From: Pseudocercospora fijiensis CIRAD86
Taxonomy: Eukaryota; Ascomycota; Dothideomycetes; Mycosphaerellales; Mycosphaerellaceae
Direction of reading: 5' to 3'
NCBI RefSeq assembly: GCF_000340215.1
Contig: NW_006921532.1
Span: 6,972,550 to 7,036,549 of the forward strand
DNA: 64,000 nt
Shown here in pieces: positions 43,694 through 56,674 of this stretch. The position numbers were made by a program, and so were the translations under genes. Position 1 is the first letter of the stretch; each line of letters opens with the position of its first letter. The notes below the pieces were generated by a model that was given only the letters and a program-made list of their open reading frames with translations, had not been told where the DNA came from and searched no databases.

Positions 43694-46600
43694 GAATCTA
43701 ACGTTTTCGCCGGAATTATAAATTAGGATTACTAGCTATATACCTACCGACTTAAGGAGACTTCTAATAAAGTTTACGCGCTATTCTACTACGCTAATCT
43801 CCGGGCCTAACGTTAAAGAGAGAGGGCTCGGGTATTACGAGCGGTTAGTGTATATACCCTATATAAGAGGGTAGCTAACAAGATTAAGCCCGTAAAGGGT
43901 AGCGTATATATAACCGATAGGTCTAATCCTAGCGGAAATCCTAACTAGCGACAAAAGTGCCTTAACCGCGAAGCGATATTAATACCTAGGGATAGTCTAT
44001 ACGACTAGAGGTATATTACTAAAAAGTTCTCCGCTATTCCTAGGGGATCGAGGCTAACGCCGGAGAGACTAGCGAATATTAAACCTAGTATCGAGCTTTT
44101 GGATCTCGAACTGGATTTGCTATACGAGCTTCTATACAACCGCGAAGCCGTATTAGCATATAACTTTACGTATCTAGGTAGGATTAACCCGGAGGTTGCC
44201 CCTCTATAGAGGATCCGAACGATCGAGTATAAACCTTAGGCTTACCTAGGGTTTAAGTTAAACCTAAGCCTAAGAGGTATAGTTAAGGACATAATACGGT
44301 AGCGTGTAAAGGCTAGTACCTTAGAGCCTTCCTATACCTCGTATCGTAATCTATACTTCCTAGTTTAGAAGAAGACAGCTCCTAGGGAGCTAAAGAAGTA
44401 TCGGCTAATTAACGCTATACAAAAGTTTAATACAGTTACGATTAGAGATGCTAATCTTCCTCCGGAGACTAATAGGTTCTTAGAAGCCTTTGCTAACTAT
44501 ATAGTAGCCTCGCTGGTTAATGTATTCTCGGGCTACGACTAGATACCTCTCTACCCTAATAGCCGGGACTTTACTAGTTTCGAGATACCTCTTAGGCTAT
44601 ATAGACAAACTACCCTTCCCTAAGGGGTAACTAACTCCGTAGCCTAGTTCGTTCGCATTATAAACTAAGTCCTCGCGGCCTATATCTCCTATATAGCGAT
44701 GCCTTTCCTTAACGACATCGGCATTAAGGGCCCTAAAACTAGGTACGATAATAAAGAAGTAGAGCCTAGCATCCGTAGGTTCTTTCTCGAATATATTTAG
44801 AACCTCGATAGTGTCCTCTACGACCTAGAGCGAGCCAACCTAACGGTGTATAGAGAGAAGCTTTAGCTCCTATATAAACGAATAAACATTATCGGGTTTG
44901 TAACTAATAAGAACGGCCGCTATCCTAACAATATACGGGTCCTAAAGATTGTATCCTAGCCCGACCCTACCTGCTAGAAAGATATCCGGATCTAGCTTAG
45001 AGTAGTCTCCTACTTCCGTATCTAGGTCGAAAACTTTGCGTTAGTATATAAGCCTCTATACGCCTTGCTTAAGAAGGATATAGAGTTTAAATAGACCTCC
45101 GTTTATTAAGCCGCTAAGGATAAGGTTACTAAGGCACTTATTAGCGCGCCTACGCTTACCTCTATTAACTACTCGGAAGGCGTAGGTCTACTAATTATTG
45201 CTATCGACTCGAGCGGGGAAGGCTACGGCGAGATACTAATACAGTATAATCGTAAGGAGCCCTCCTTACGTTACCCTATCCGGTACGAGTCCGGTCTATA
45301 GAAACCTATCGAGGCCCGATACGATACTAGCAAGCGAGAGTGCCTTAGTGTCTATATTATATAAGGCTCTTAAGAAGTTCCGACCTTAGCTCTTTAGAGT
45401 GTTCTTTCGCCTAGAAGTCGACGCTTAGACGCTAGTCTATTAGCTTAACCGTATAGCCTCCGACCTACCTAACTCTACGATAGCTCGGTAGGTTACCTAG
45501 ATCTATTTGTTTAATTTCGACGTCTTCTATGTTCCTAGCAAGAAGCATACTAGACCGGATAGCCTTTCTAGAAGGCCTACTATAGAGGAAGATATCGCCG
45601 AGATAATAGAAGAAGAGGATATCGACGCGGTTATTAACCGCACCTTCTTTACTACCTTCTATATTAACGCTATACCGGTAATTACTAGGTCTACTACCGA
45701 CGACTAACCTAGTAACTAGCCTAACGAAGACCCTACTACTAACGGCGAGGACTAGGACGACGCTAAGGCGGGCGAACTAGATAGGGATAATATCCTTAAT
45801 AGGGTCTACTCCGACGACTCCTATAATATCGCCTACTTCCTTACCTATACGAAGAGAGCTCCTAGTCTATTAAGGAGTTAATACCGTCGTATTATTCGCT
45901 ATTCTCGGAGGTTCCTTATTAAAGATCGCATCCTTTAGCGATAGGCTATAATTAATGCACCGCTCTAGCGTATTATTAACGATCTAGCAGCCTAATAAGA
46001 AATCCTTCGCTCCGTTTACGATAAGCTCGGCTACCGGGCGGCGGAGGGCACCTTCGATATCCTTCGTCGACGCTACTAGTAGGACGGCGTATAGGCTAAT
46101 GTCTCCTGCTACTATAAGAGCTGTCCTAAATATAACTTTAGGAATAGCTACTAGCGTCTAGGAGAGCTTCGTATCTCTACTACCTAGTTAGTTAGGGAGC
46201 GGTAGTATAGCGATAGGGTCTATCTTAGCCGTAATAATAGCCTATATATTATTCGAGAGGGTCTTTCTCGATAGCCGGAGGCCTATTATTTCTACAAAGG
46301 TTGCGGTACTATTAATGCCCGTAATATAGCTACCTTCCTGTTTAAGGATCTGTTTTGCTGCTAGGGAATACCTTATAAGGTTATCTTAGATAACGCTACG
46401 AACAATATAGCTAAGGAGGTTTAAGCGCTACTTGTTTCGTATAGGGCTAAGAACGTTCGCATCTCCCTATACTATCCCTAGTCGAATGCTATTATTAAGC
46501 GCGGCTATCGGTCGTTAATTGATGCCCTGTCTAAGATAACTAATAGTAGCGACAGATTAGTTCCTATTTCTACCCGCGTCCTAGCCCTTCTCTAGGCGGA

Positions 46601-47230
46601 CCGAACTACTATTATCGATACGACTAGACTTATACTAGCGGAACTTATAATTAGGAGGGACGCCGTTCTTCCTATTAAATTGTCCTACCGCACGTACGGC
46701 GTTTACGATTAGGGGTCTGTTCGTACTAGGGCAGACCTTCTTACCCTACGGGCTAAGGCTCTTAAGGATATAACTACGACTTCTTAAGAGGGTCTTACTC
46801 GACAACGTCGGCTTCGGGAAGAGGCGAAGCAGTATTTTGATAACTATAATACTATTAATTAGGAACCTCTAAAGGTTAGCGATATAGTCCTTCTATACCG
46901 GTCCGAACTAGAGTATAGTTACTCCTATAAGCTAGCCTTTAAGTAGAAGGGTCCTTATAGAGTAAAGGAGGTCCTTTACTTAGGTTCCGTATACCTTCTT
47001 TAGGAGCTAGATAGTGCTACCTTAAAGCACTCTTACCCTCGGGCTAATCTAAAGAAGATCGTTAAGTTACGCGAACCTGCCCGCCCTCCGCCGACCGAGG
47101 AGGAAGTTAGTGCCTCTATAGACCCTCTACCGTCCTTAGATGCCTATCGGGAGGAGGATCCTACCGCTATTATAGATCCTATTCTGCCTAAGAACTATGC
47201 CTATCCCTAGGTTCGTCTTAGTAAGCTATT
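43694..47230 (+). pseudogene. pol of element A: RT-RNaseH-INT
   Basis: RT pieces: VTIRDANLPPETNRFLEAF, SLVNVFSGYD, PLYPNSRDFTSFEIPLRLYR, then the catalytic box MPFLNDIGIKGP at 44705-44716 (F-L-N-D where D-D is expected; GAC to AAC by TpG to TpA). RNase H: LIIAIDSSGEGYGEILIQY. Then the connection peptide FNFDVFYVPSKKHTRPDSLS (open piece 45507-45707), integrase (HHCC region and core, about 46000-46800) and a C-terminal SH3-like segment (YRVKEVLYLGSVYLLQELD). A 7-bp insertion at about 45357-45363, absent in B, shifts the frame. No chromodomain is evident, unlike in elements I and O. Confidence 0.82.
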
Positions 47231-47680
47231 AGGAATAACTTAAGAATAGAGGGAGGGTTATATACAGATTAACTATATATAGAGCGTTTCCGATATTAAT
47301 TCCGATTCTAATAGTAAACTAGACTTCTAGCTATCTAACTCTAACTCCGAGGAACCTAACTAGTCTAGCGACGAAGACCGCCTAGAATTATAGCTAGATC
47401 CCGAGACTAAATGATTGCTTACTCTTCCTTACCTCTACCTACCTCTACTACGTTACTTCCTTACTCTTATCGATCGTTCTCCGCGCTATTAATATAGTAC
47501 CGCCCTATACCTTTAGTCCTTACCTATTATCTATTCCTACTAATGTTTATGCTCTCGTTTGTTGCTTTTAGTTTATCCTATTATTGTCTTTTGCTTTTGC
47601 CTTTACCTTCGATTAATATTACTATAACTTTATTCCTTCGCTCTTGTTTCCTTAGATAGAACTATACGAGGCGTGTTTTC

Positions 47681-47707
47681 CTAATAATACCCCGGGGGTA
47701 GTATTAG
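47681..47707. repeat. 27-bp palindrome, copy 3 (after pol of A)
   Basis: CTAATAATACCCC followed by GGGGGTAGTATTAG. Confidence 0.9.
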
Positions 47708-48109
47708 GAAGATAGCCGAACCTAACCCCTCTACCCTTCTAGGACTACTTCCCTCTAGATTCCTAGACTCTAGCAACCTTCCTTAAGTAATAACGATAAC
47801 AAGATACTCTGCTAGAGGATGTTCCTACCCTAATTAGTACTAGCTATATAGGACACTAAGAAAGGGAGGATCCCTCTCCCTTCCTAGCTCTTAGATAGAC
47901 ATAGCAACCTAGGCCTATAGCCTCTAAGAATAGGGACCTTAGGCCGCTAAGCTTAGTATCTAGAAGAAAGAAGAACGCACGGGCTACGTTTATATACCTG
48001 CTACTATAAAAGGTAATGCTGCATCTATAACGATAGTGCTATAGGCTAATATAAGCTACGCTAGGCCTAGGCGATTTGCTCCTAGTTGCTAAGTATCTCT
48101 AGAGAAAAG

Positions 48110-48136
48110 CTAATACTACCCCGGGGATGTTATTAG
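48110..48136. repeat. 27-bp palindrome, copy 4 (before ORF3 of A)
   Basis: CTAATACTACCCC followed by GGGGATGTTATTAG. Confidence 0.85.
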
Positions 48137-48556
48137 TCCCGCTAGCCTTACTACTATAGATTACTACTAGGTACTCGAACTAACTAGTTACATTTCGAGT
48201 ACGCGGGAATCTACGAAAGCTAGAGGTTAATAAAGGCGCGTAGTCGCTACTAGCAATTAGCTAGATCGATTGTTAAACTTTAGCTGCCCTACTAACAAAG
48301 GAGTCTCGTATATAGCTTTACTTTTTAGGGTCTATATATAATCGTTATCCGTTTGCTTTACCGGAATATACGGACTACGCTACCTTCGTACCCTATTTAA
48401 GGCGAGCCTTCTAAGCTCTTTCTTCTACTCGAGTACTAACTAACTTACTACCGCCTACCTCCCCCCTTTTCTATCTAAACCCTTTAATTATTATTAATAA
48501 GCTACGAACGTTTTTGCAAGCTCGTTACTAACTCCTTTCCGCTCCGGTCGACTAAG

Positions 48557-50791
48557 ATATCTTCCGGCGCCCTAAATCCGCTAGGCGCTAGTAGTAGTAG
48601 CAACCTACGAGCCCTAAACCTAGGCGTACTAGTCCTAATCGAAGCCCCCTCCGATAGCGCCTTAGCTACTACAACTAGCCTCGAGTACTGCTTCTAGATC
48701 GTTACCGCCCTTAAAGACCCTTAAGAGAAGATCTAGAACGCTCGTACCCTGCTACGCGTTATTAATAGGAACATTAAGAAGGCTACTATCTTAGTTGCGT
48801 ACGGTATAAACAACTTACGTTAGTCTATTAGTAAGCGTATCTTTAAGCGCGAGGTCCTTAACGATATAGATATCGAACAAGCCTTTCCTATCGTCTATAG
48901 CCTCGAGACGGCCGGTACCTAGATTCGCTTGCGCTTTAAGACCCTCGACTAGGCCTTCGAACATTAGGGAGGACTAAGCAGTCTTCCTAAGAGCCTTATT
49001 AACTTCGCCTACGGTAGATAAGAGCGTACAAAGTAGGTCTCTTCGTTCGTTAACAAGTACAAGGTCCGTCGTTAAGGCGCTAAGTACCTTTCCTATACTA
49101 TAATCTATCGTATGTCTACCGCTAGTAAGAAGGTAGGCAAGCAGTTACTCAATTTGTCCTTTACGCTTAACGACTTTACGATATCCTACTAGAAGCGGCA
49201 CTACGATGCAATTGTCTAGATCGATCTTAATATATAGACAACTAAGGATCTACTAAAAGAGAAGGGCTATCGTATTAATAGTATAGGTTTTATTATTAAA
49301 GGTTAAGAGGCTCCTATCGTTAATGTCCTTAAACGTAAGGCTCTTCGCCTAGAAATAGAGGCCGATACGGCTACTAGTCTCGCGCTCGCTATAGAGATAT
49401 AGGCTTAAGACCGTCGCTCGACCCGTAACTATAAGGTCCCTTAGGAAGTTAAGGACGAGCGCGCTAAGGCCGAAGTAGCGCGCAAGAAGGCATTGCATAC
49501 TCGCTAGGCCCTCCGCAAGGCTACTAAGAAGTATAGCGCCCCTTCTAGGGCTAACTATAGTACTAACTATAGTAACTCGGATATTAATATACTAGATATA
49601 CTACTAGAAGATGTCTCCTCCGAAGGCTCCTTTAGCGAGCGTAGAGATAGAGGGCTCTCGCCGATCCTATTAACTAAGAATATCTATAGTTCTTATAAGG
49701 GCGACTCTATTGCGTACCTTATTACTAAGATCGATATAGTTCTTAAAGCCGATATAGGCAAAGCTCCTACCGCTCTATCTATCTATTAATAGCTCGACGA
49801 CCTTAGTAAGCTAGGAGAAGAGCCGTTCTCTATATATACTAACTATATTAAGAAGGCCGCTAAGGTCTATAGTCTCTATACTAGTACTAAGGCGATTGTC
49901 CTCGTCGGCCGCCTATTAAAGATTAGTCGCGAGGTTCCTAATTAAGACGCCTTCGCTGCCCTTAAGGCTAATTAGGCCTATACTAACTAGTTTCCTAGAC
50001 GCCCTATTGCCGCCCCGATATCTCTAGGACTCTACGCGTTTAACCCTACTAGTACTATTACTCGCGCCCTTACGCTAACAGATCGCTAGAGCAAGTTCGT
50101 TACCGGTATCCTTAGCTAAGGTACTTCCTTCGACCGCTTTCGCTAGACTAGTAATACTATCTTCCCTTAAGTCTTTAGCTAGTTGTAAGAGCCTCGTAGA
50201 GTACATCTTCCTTTCCTTATCGACCTAATATAGGAGGAGTTCAAAATATACCTTTAGTATATACGTGCGATGCCTAAGTCTAAGTAGGAAGGCCGTAATG
50301 CCCTTTAAACTTATAGTATAAGCAACCAAATCGTCCGCTAGCACCCTACCCTATAGCTCTTAGCTGTCGCCCTTCGACCTAATTACGTATACGAGCTTAT
50401 CTCTGTCCCTAAGCCTACTAAGTTCTTTAAGGTTAGCGGTACTTATAAAAACTGTCCTTCTAAGGAGTCTACTCGTCTTAGACAAGATATAGTTAAGCTC
50501 GTAGCTAGCGAGGGTGCTAGTTACCTACGTATTAAGGTCTGTCTTATGTCTAAGGATAAGACTAGCTGCTCTACTGTTATCGAAGGTATATATTAGCCCG
50601 AGGTCTTTACGAACTAGGTTAAGAAGCTTAAGGCTCGTAGCCTAGTCCCGCTAAGTAAGATCGGCAAGCTTACTAACAAGTACCTTACCGACGACGACCT
50701 CGACTATATATTCGATAGTTAGCCTAATAGTAAGGGGCGTAAGGCGGAGTAGATCCTTAACCCTCTAAAGGAGTGCGAAGTCTCTATTTAG
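48557..50791 (+). pseudogene. Unidentified ORF3 of element A (about 745 codons)
   Basis: The frame is consistent from 48557 to 50791, with stops only at RIP-type positions. The start codon is ATA here but ATG in copy B (63025), a TpG-to-TpA change. Readable pieces: SSGALNPLGASSSSNLRALN, RTLLRVINRNIKKATILV, DIDIEQAFPIVYSLETAGT, RTKVSSFVNKYKVRR-like text, LLNLSFTLNDFTIS, LLKEKGYRINSIGFIIKG, ERAKAEVARKKALHTR (basic helix) and TALSIY. A second half has YTNYIKKAAKVYSLYTSTKA, TFRPM-region text after the LINE border, and HLPFLIDLI. I recognise no family. It lies downstream of pol and is the same in both copies, so it belongs to the element or to an older nested insertion shared by both. Confidence 0.6.
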
Positions 50792-50799
50792 ATACTATA

Positions 50800-53700
50800 C
50801 CTACTATATAGATAGATAGATATTTCATTTGCCTATTGTAGTACCTTTCGGCCTATGCAGGTCTGTTTCTATGTATTGTTTTAGGTAGGAAACTAACTTA
50901 GTTAGTAAAAACCTCCCTCCTATCCTATTTATAAGTGTTAATCTTCCTCGTTTCCTTGTTTTCCTTCCTCTAGGGTATACTAGTATTATAGTTGTTACCC
51001 TCTAACTACCTTGCCTACTACCTTGCCCTTCTTTCCCCCTCTTCTTCCCTCCTTCTTATCTACTCTTTAGTTTCCCTTGCTAGTGCGAATTGTTGTACAA
51101 ATCCCTATTTGATAATCCACTTTACTATCCTCTTTAGGTCTTCTTTACTCTAGATTAGCTTATCGTATTCCCTTTCTATTGCTTTTAGTCTCTAATTACT
51201 TCTGCCTTCTAACTACTAAGGGCAGACTAGTAGTATATACTTAGGGTTCTAAGATTGGTAGCTATATTAGTACGCTCTGCTTTCAATTCCTAGGACGTTT
51301 CTTCTAAACAGGTAAGACCTAAGTCTAATATATTTAGATCTAATTTAGATAGCTAGGCTTGCCTCGGCCCTATTTAGGTCCTTATAGAGCTAGTAGTTGT
51401 GTTAACTAAATTTGATTAGTGCCTTTAGGGTTCCTAGTCTAACTTGTGTTTTATTCTATTCCTGCTCCTATAGGTATCTAGTAATTAACTCTACTAGGCT
51501 TTGTTTCTCTCCCTTTAGCTTATCTTCCTTTAGCCTTATATTTAGTCCCTAAAGCTCTTTCTCTAGCATTTCTCTTATTAAGACTCTGTATTACTCTAGG
51601 TATTTGACTTTCTAGGGAGTTATTTGTAGTCTGTCTCGCCTCCTAGTCCTAATATACTAGGCTTTTATCTTGTCTAGTACCTTTTAGATAGTCTGTTAAG
51701 CTAGGTATTCTATTATCTTTACCGTATATTAGTGTCTTAGTCTCTTAAAGTATTGTTTAACTAGTAGGATCCCTGATTCCATTTCTACTACCCTTATTAG
51801 TATAGTTTTGTATGCTCCTAGGATTTTCTTTAGGCTTTGGGTTTAGGACCTACTAACTAGTTGCTCAATCCTCTTTAGTGTTTTCTCCTAGGCTGTCTAT
51901 ATCTGTACTTTATATAGCATTGCTAGCTTGACAATTGCTTTATATATAACTTTAGCTTTCTCGAATATAGCCCCCTATATAGAGGCTATAAGTCTATTAA
52001 TAGATTGTATATTAGCATCTACCCTCTGCTTTGCCTTCTTTACTTATAGTCCCTAATTTAGTTTTAGATCCAGCTAGATCCCTAGTACCCTAAGCTCTAC
52101 TAATAGTTGGGTTTTAAAGCCCTAGATAGTGATTAATTGCTTTATATTATAGGTTGATTTAGCCTTACTAAAGTAGATAAGCTAGTACTTTTCTAGGGCG
52201 AATTTTGCTCTATACCTCTTTGCCTATTTTTCATACTCCTAGTACTTCTCTTCTAGGATCTTACAGTTGGTTTCTATTATCTTAGACTAGGCTAGGATGT
52301 TTGTATCATCTACAAACCCTAATGCTAATGTGTTTTTTGATTCTAGGAGTAGGAGTAGGTCTGCTATAAAGATAAGGAAGAGGATTAGGGAGAGTATTAA
52401 TCCTTAAGGGATTCCCTTTTTAGTTAGTATTAGGTCTGATTTGAATTTGCCTAGAATAAGCTATATCGATCTTTCCTATAGGAAGGACTAGATGAATTAG
52501 ACTATCTAGTTTAGTATAGCTTTCTGTTTAAGTATATATAGGAGTCTTTTATAGGAGACATTATTAAAGGCTCCTAAGATATTAAGGGAGAGGAGGGTTA
52601 CTACCTAGTTTTAACTATAGTACTAGATATGCTTAATCTGTTCTATAATTAGTTCTATAGCTATTAGTATTAACCTCTTCTTTCTTCCTCCTATCTAGCC
52701 TTTAGGAAGGATATTCCTTTCCTCGGCAAAGGTTATTAGCCTTTTAGCGACAATTTTCTCTAGCACCTTGCCTATTATATTAAGTAGGGCTATTAGTCTA
52801 TAGGCCTTAAGCTGTATATAGTCTTCCTTCTAGGGCTTCCTTAGCACTACTATTAGGGACTTCCTAAATGGTCTTAGGTAGTGTCCTAGTACTAGGCTTT
52901 ATAAAAAGATATTAGCTAGTGCTAGGGCTAGCCCCTTCCTATATGCTTTTAGAAGTTTGTTATAGATCTTATCTTCTCCTAGTGCCTTATTGCCTAGAAT
53001 TTTCTTTAGGATCCTTTTAATAGTTTCGGGTTTAACCTAGGTGTCTCTTAGTATGCCTAGTAGTAGAGTCTCTTATTCTTCCTCCTTTATATCTAATAGG
53101 TCTGCTTGTACTTTTCTATAGAAGAAGTATTAGCCTAGGGCTCTTACTTTCCCTTCTATTGTAGTCTATATTTATCCTTGTTAGTCTATAATGTCTAGGA
53201 ATTATAGTAGTATGTTCTTTTCCTATTTAGGCCTCCTTACCTATTTAGCTATCCTCTATATCTCCTCTAGTTTCTTTGTAATTATTCCTATTATAGATCT
53301 CTATTCTTATATCTTGTCTTTCTTAATCTAGATCTTCTTTTCCTAGTAGGCTTTGTTATAGTTGTCCTATGCTTCCTAGGTATAGGTTTGTATCTACTAC
53401 CTCCTAGCCTTCCTTACTGCTTTAACCTTCCTTATATACTTACTAGTCTAGTATAGTTGCTAGTATAGTAAATGTTTCTTTGCTAGGGTATACTTTCTAG
53501 CTATCTGTTTTAGGATTCCTATTAGTTCTTCTACTGCCTTGTTAATGTCCTCTAGCCTTAGTAGATGCTTTATTAAGAGTTCCTCTAGTTTTAGGTCCCT
53601 TTCTAGTTCCTCCCTAATCCTGCCCTATTTAGTACCTTTCTAGTTAAGCTTCTCCTCTAGTTCCCTTTCCTAATTAGCTTAGATATTCAGTTCAATCTAT

Positions 53701-54053
53701 ACCGGGAAGTAGTCTAATAATTCTTCTAGTTCCTAGTTGACCCTGCATCTTATAATCCTGTTCCTAATCTAATATAATATAAAGCATAGGTCTAGTGTAC
53801 TACTACTTCCTCTTGCCTCCTAAGTAATTAGTCCCTTTAGGGTAACAATTTCTATTCCTTCCCTCTCTAATATATCAATTAGTCTTCCTACTAGGAAGTA
53901 GTAAGCTAGGGTAAAGTCTAAGCCCTAGAGGGGGTAGTAGAGGTTGAAATCCCTAAGTAGGATTTAGTAGGTATTCCCCTAGATAACTCTAGGTAGTCTT
54001 TCTAAGGTTTTTAGTTAGGTACTGCTTCTTAAGTCTAGTAGTAGGTTGTATAT
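50800..54053 (-). mobile_element. LINE (Tad-like non-LTR retrotransposon), lacking its 5' part
   Basis: Minus strand. The 3' end, near 50800-50825, is a short ATCT tail (plus strand TAGATAGATAGATA), as in Tad-group LINEs ending in simple repeats. Toward higher coordinates: a C-terminal region, reverse transcriptase with intact F-V-D-D at 52305-52316 (LALGFVDDTNILA), and an endonuclease domain (about 53700-54050) with RDFNLYYPL, GRLIDILEREGIEIVTLKGL and ARGSSSTLDLCF. The endonuclease N-terminus and ORF1 are absent at 54053, where copy B begins. RIP-type stops are frequent, and the LINE is poorer in CpG than the Gypsy elements. Confidence 0.85.
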
Positions 54054-54956
54054 TATTAGCTAGTAACCGGCCCTACACCTATAGGCTAGTTTTAAGCCTA
54101 TATAAGAGGCCTCCTTCTACATTGTAGATAGGGCATTAACCTCGTATAGCACATTGTTTATATTACACTTCTACAATGCCTATATTGCAGGGCTCTAGTT
54201 ATTAGCCTAAGCGACAGTCTCGTTATCCTATCTTGCTAAACATAGCTGCCTATATTGCTATAGGTTATATTACCCTCGGTAGCCTATACTATTACTATAA
54301 GTAGTAGTAGTAGTGTTAGTTTCCGTCCTTTATTAGAGCCGAAGGTAGGGCTATCTCTTTATATCTAATAGGTTCGGGTATATTAAAGGTAGTCTCTAGG
54401 CACGAATAGCTATAACCGAAGCGAGGGCACGATAAGAGCCTACGATATAGACGATATAGAAGTATCTTAAGGGGCCGTTACGACAAGTAGAGAAACCTCT
54501 TAACGAGGGCATCGCTTTAACCCGAAAAGCTGCAAACCCTTAGGACTGTTACAGCTTAGGGCCTAGTCTATAACTATAGCTAGCTTCTAAGGACTCGGCT
54601 CCGGGTCGAAGACCTATTTAGCACCGCTTACTCGAGATAAGCTACCGCCCGCCTAAGGAGGAGATAGACTAATTACCTATCGGCCTTGCTTAGTTTGCTA
54701 AGACTATCTATACGATAGCAATTTCTAGATTACAGGTCGGATGCCTAGACAGTTCCCCTATTAACCGGGTAGATTGCTTCGGGATTCGCTATCTCGTTCG
54801 GACAGTACTTAGCCTTCTACTAGAAAAAGAAGGTCCCCGCCCCCCCCCTACCTAGCTAAAGGAGATAACAATGTTCCTTCCTCCGAGCGGCTTTTATCTA
54901 AATTTACTAAATTGAAGCTCCTAGGGATATCTAGGCGACCCCTAGGAGGCTAAATT

Positions 54957-54983
54957 CTAATACTACCCCGGGGGTAACATTAG
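54957..54983. repeat. 27-bp palindrome, copy 5 (before gag of B)
   Basis: CTAATACTACCCC followed by GGGGGTAACATTAG; position equals copy 1 in A. Confidence 0.9.
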
Positions 54984-55079
54984 AAGAAAACAGCCTAGTA
55001 TACTATTCTCTCGTATAGCAACATCGAAACAAACCAAACCTATAATATACACTAAAAACACTTTCCTATAGCATTTTAT

Positions 55080-56200
55080 TTCAACTACTTTACGACAATC
55101 GAATAAGCTCTAGCTCTAGCGAAAACGAGCATTACGAATTAGCGGAATCTTCGGAATCTAATAACCTACCGGACCCTATTAACGAAGAAATTAGGCGACG
55201 GCTAGTTGTTATAAGCGCCGTCGAACTAGGGGCTATCGAGCCTTCTACGCCCGAGGCCCTCTACAATGTCGTTATAAAGATGATTTAAGGGCAAACTAAC
55301 CTTCTCTATTAGAATAGGCGTCGCCTACTAGAGCTAGGAAGTAGTAGGAACCCTTTATTCGAAGAGTGGAACGCTACGGCGTACGTAGAACGCTTTAAGG
55401 ACAACTTAGCCGAGTACGGACTCGAAGAGGAGTCGGACTAGTACAAGGTCCGGTCCCTTACGAGGACCACTATTACTAAGCTTTACCGAACCCTTAGAAC
55501 CCTAGTTAGCTACCTAGAAAAGGACGATAAGTCTAATACCGACTAGGAGGTCTTTAAGTAGGCCTTTATAAGGGAGTATCGGGATCGCGATAGCCGTTAC
55601 ATTAAAGGTAGTCGTACGTAGCTTAAGAACCTCTATATAGAGAGGCGCACCGAAGATAACGACCTAAAGGAGTACGTCCGCGAGTTTGTTAAGTTAGCGG
55701 ACGGCATCGACTAGTAGGACCTCGAGAATTCTTAGAGAACGAGGCTGCTCCTTAAAGGGTTGCCGTAGTCTACGGCTAAGCGTATCTTCCGTCGCTACAA
55801 GCTTAGCGAAGCTAATCCTAAGACCTTTAGGAAGTACAAAGAGGTCCTAGAGGCTATTAAGGACGACATTAACAGCTCCGCCGATGCAAAGAAGTTTATT
55901 TACGGCGAGGACCGGAATAACCTAGCCTAGGTAAGGAACGATACCTCGGGAACTAGAGGGCCTAAGTTTCTTCCTAAATCGCAAAGTAGTCCTAGTACCG
56001 TAACTCCTACCGTTACTAAGCATTCTTAGGACGTTGCGGACTTAGCTGAATCCCTAGCCTAGCTCAACCTTAATACGAAAGCACTATAGCGAGTTAGGGA
56101 GGTTATTAATGCTAGTATACTAAAGGATGTACTACCGGTCTACTAGATTTCCGATCCTAACTACCCTAAGGCCCCTTTAGTTAACGTCTACGCTATACGA
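55080..56200 (+). pseudogene. gag of element B, part before the gap
   Basis: Matches 39580-40689 of A with scattered C/T and G/A changes. It has the same helical gag pieces (VERFKDNLAEYGLEEESD, LRTLVSYLEKDD, KLSEANPKTFRKYKEVL) and RIP-type stops. It runs into the run of N. Confidence 0.75.
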
Positions 56201-56674
56201 NNNNNNNNNNNNNNNNNNNNNNNNNNNNNNNNNNNNNNNNNNNNNNNNNNNNNNNNNNNNNNNNNNNNNNNNNNNNNNNNNNNNNNNNNNNNNNNNNNNN
56301 NNNNNNNNNNNNNNNNNNNNNNNNNNNNNNNNNNNNNNNNNNNNNNNNNNNNNNNNNNNNNNNNNNNNNNNNNNNNNNNNNNNNNNNNNNNNNNNNNNNN
56401 NNNNNNNNNNNNNNNNNNNNNNNNNNNNNNNNNNNNNNNNNNNNNNNNNNNNNNNNNNNNNNNNNNNNNNNNNNNNNNNNNNNNNNNNNNNNNNNNNNNN
56501 NNNNNNNNNNNNNNNNNNNNNNNNNNNNNNNNNNNNNNNNNNNNNNNNNNNNNNNNNNNNNNNNNNNNNNNNNNNNNNNNNNNNNNNNNNNNNNNNNNNN
56601 NNNNNNNNNNNNNNNNNNNNNNNNNNNNNNNNNNNNNNNNNNNNNNNNNNNNNNNNNNNNNNNNNNNNNNNNNN
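56201..56674. other. Assembly gap (474 N)
   Basis: Undetermined bases inside the gag of B. The matching interval in A is 40690-42230 (1,541 bp), of which 974 bp are the TIR element and one duplication, leaving 567 bp. Confidence 0.98.

Larger units (their letters stand above)
47231..48556 (+). other. Spacer between pol and ORF3 of element A
   Basis: About 1.3 kb, C/T-rich at 47410-47660, with two copies of the 27-bp palindrome. The interval between them (47702-48115) starts TATTAG and ends CTAATA, like an LTR outline, but no matching copy flanks the element. No coding region is recognised. Confidence 0.5.
38511..50800 (+). mobile_element. Gypsy element A (5' and central part; 3' end displaced)
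   Basis: Begins at 38511 with TATTAGCTAGTAACC, a RIP-altered TG start; the same start occurs at 54054 in copy B. The five bases before it (TCTAA, 38506-38510) are the candidate target duplication. Order: terminal/leader region (38511-39456), gag-protease ORF (39560-43650, interrupted by a TIR element), pol (43694-47230), a non-coding spacer, then an unidentified ORF3 (48557-50791). A LINE follows at about 50800. Copy B repeats the same layout at high identity, with differences mostly C/T or G/A. No 3' LTR of A is seen before the LINE. Confidence 0.82.

Noticed and set aside
47702..48115. Segment between two palindromes as the 3' LTR of A
   Set aside because: It starts TATTAG and ends CTAATA, but no matching copy exists at the 5' end of A or B, and ORF3 follows it in both copies.
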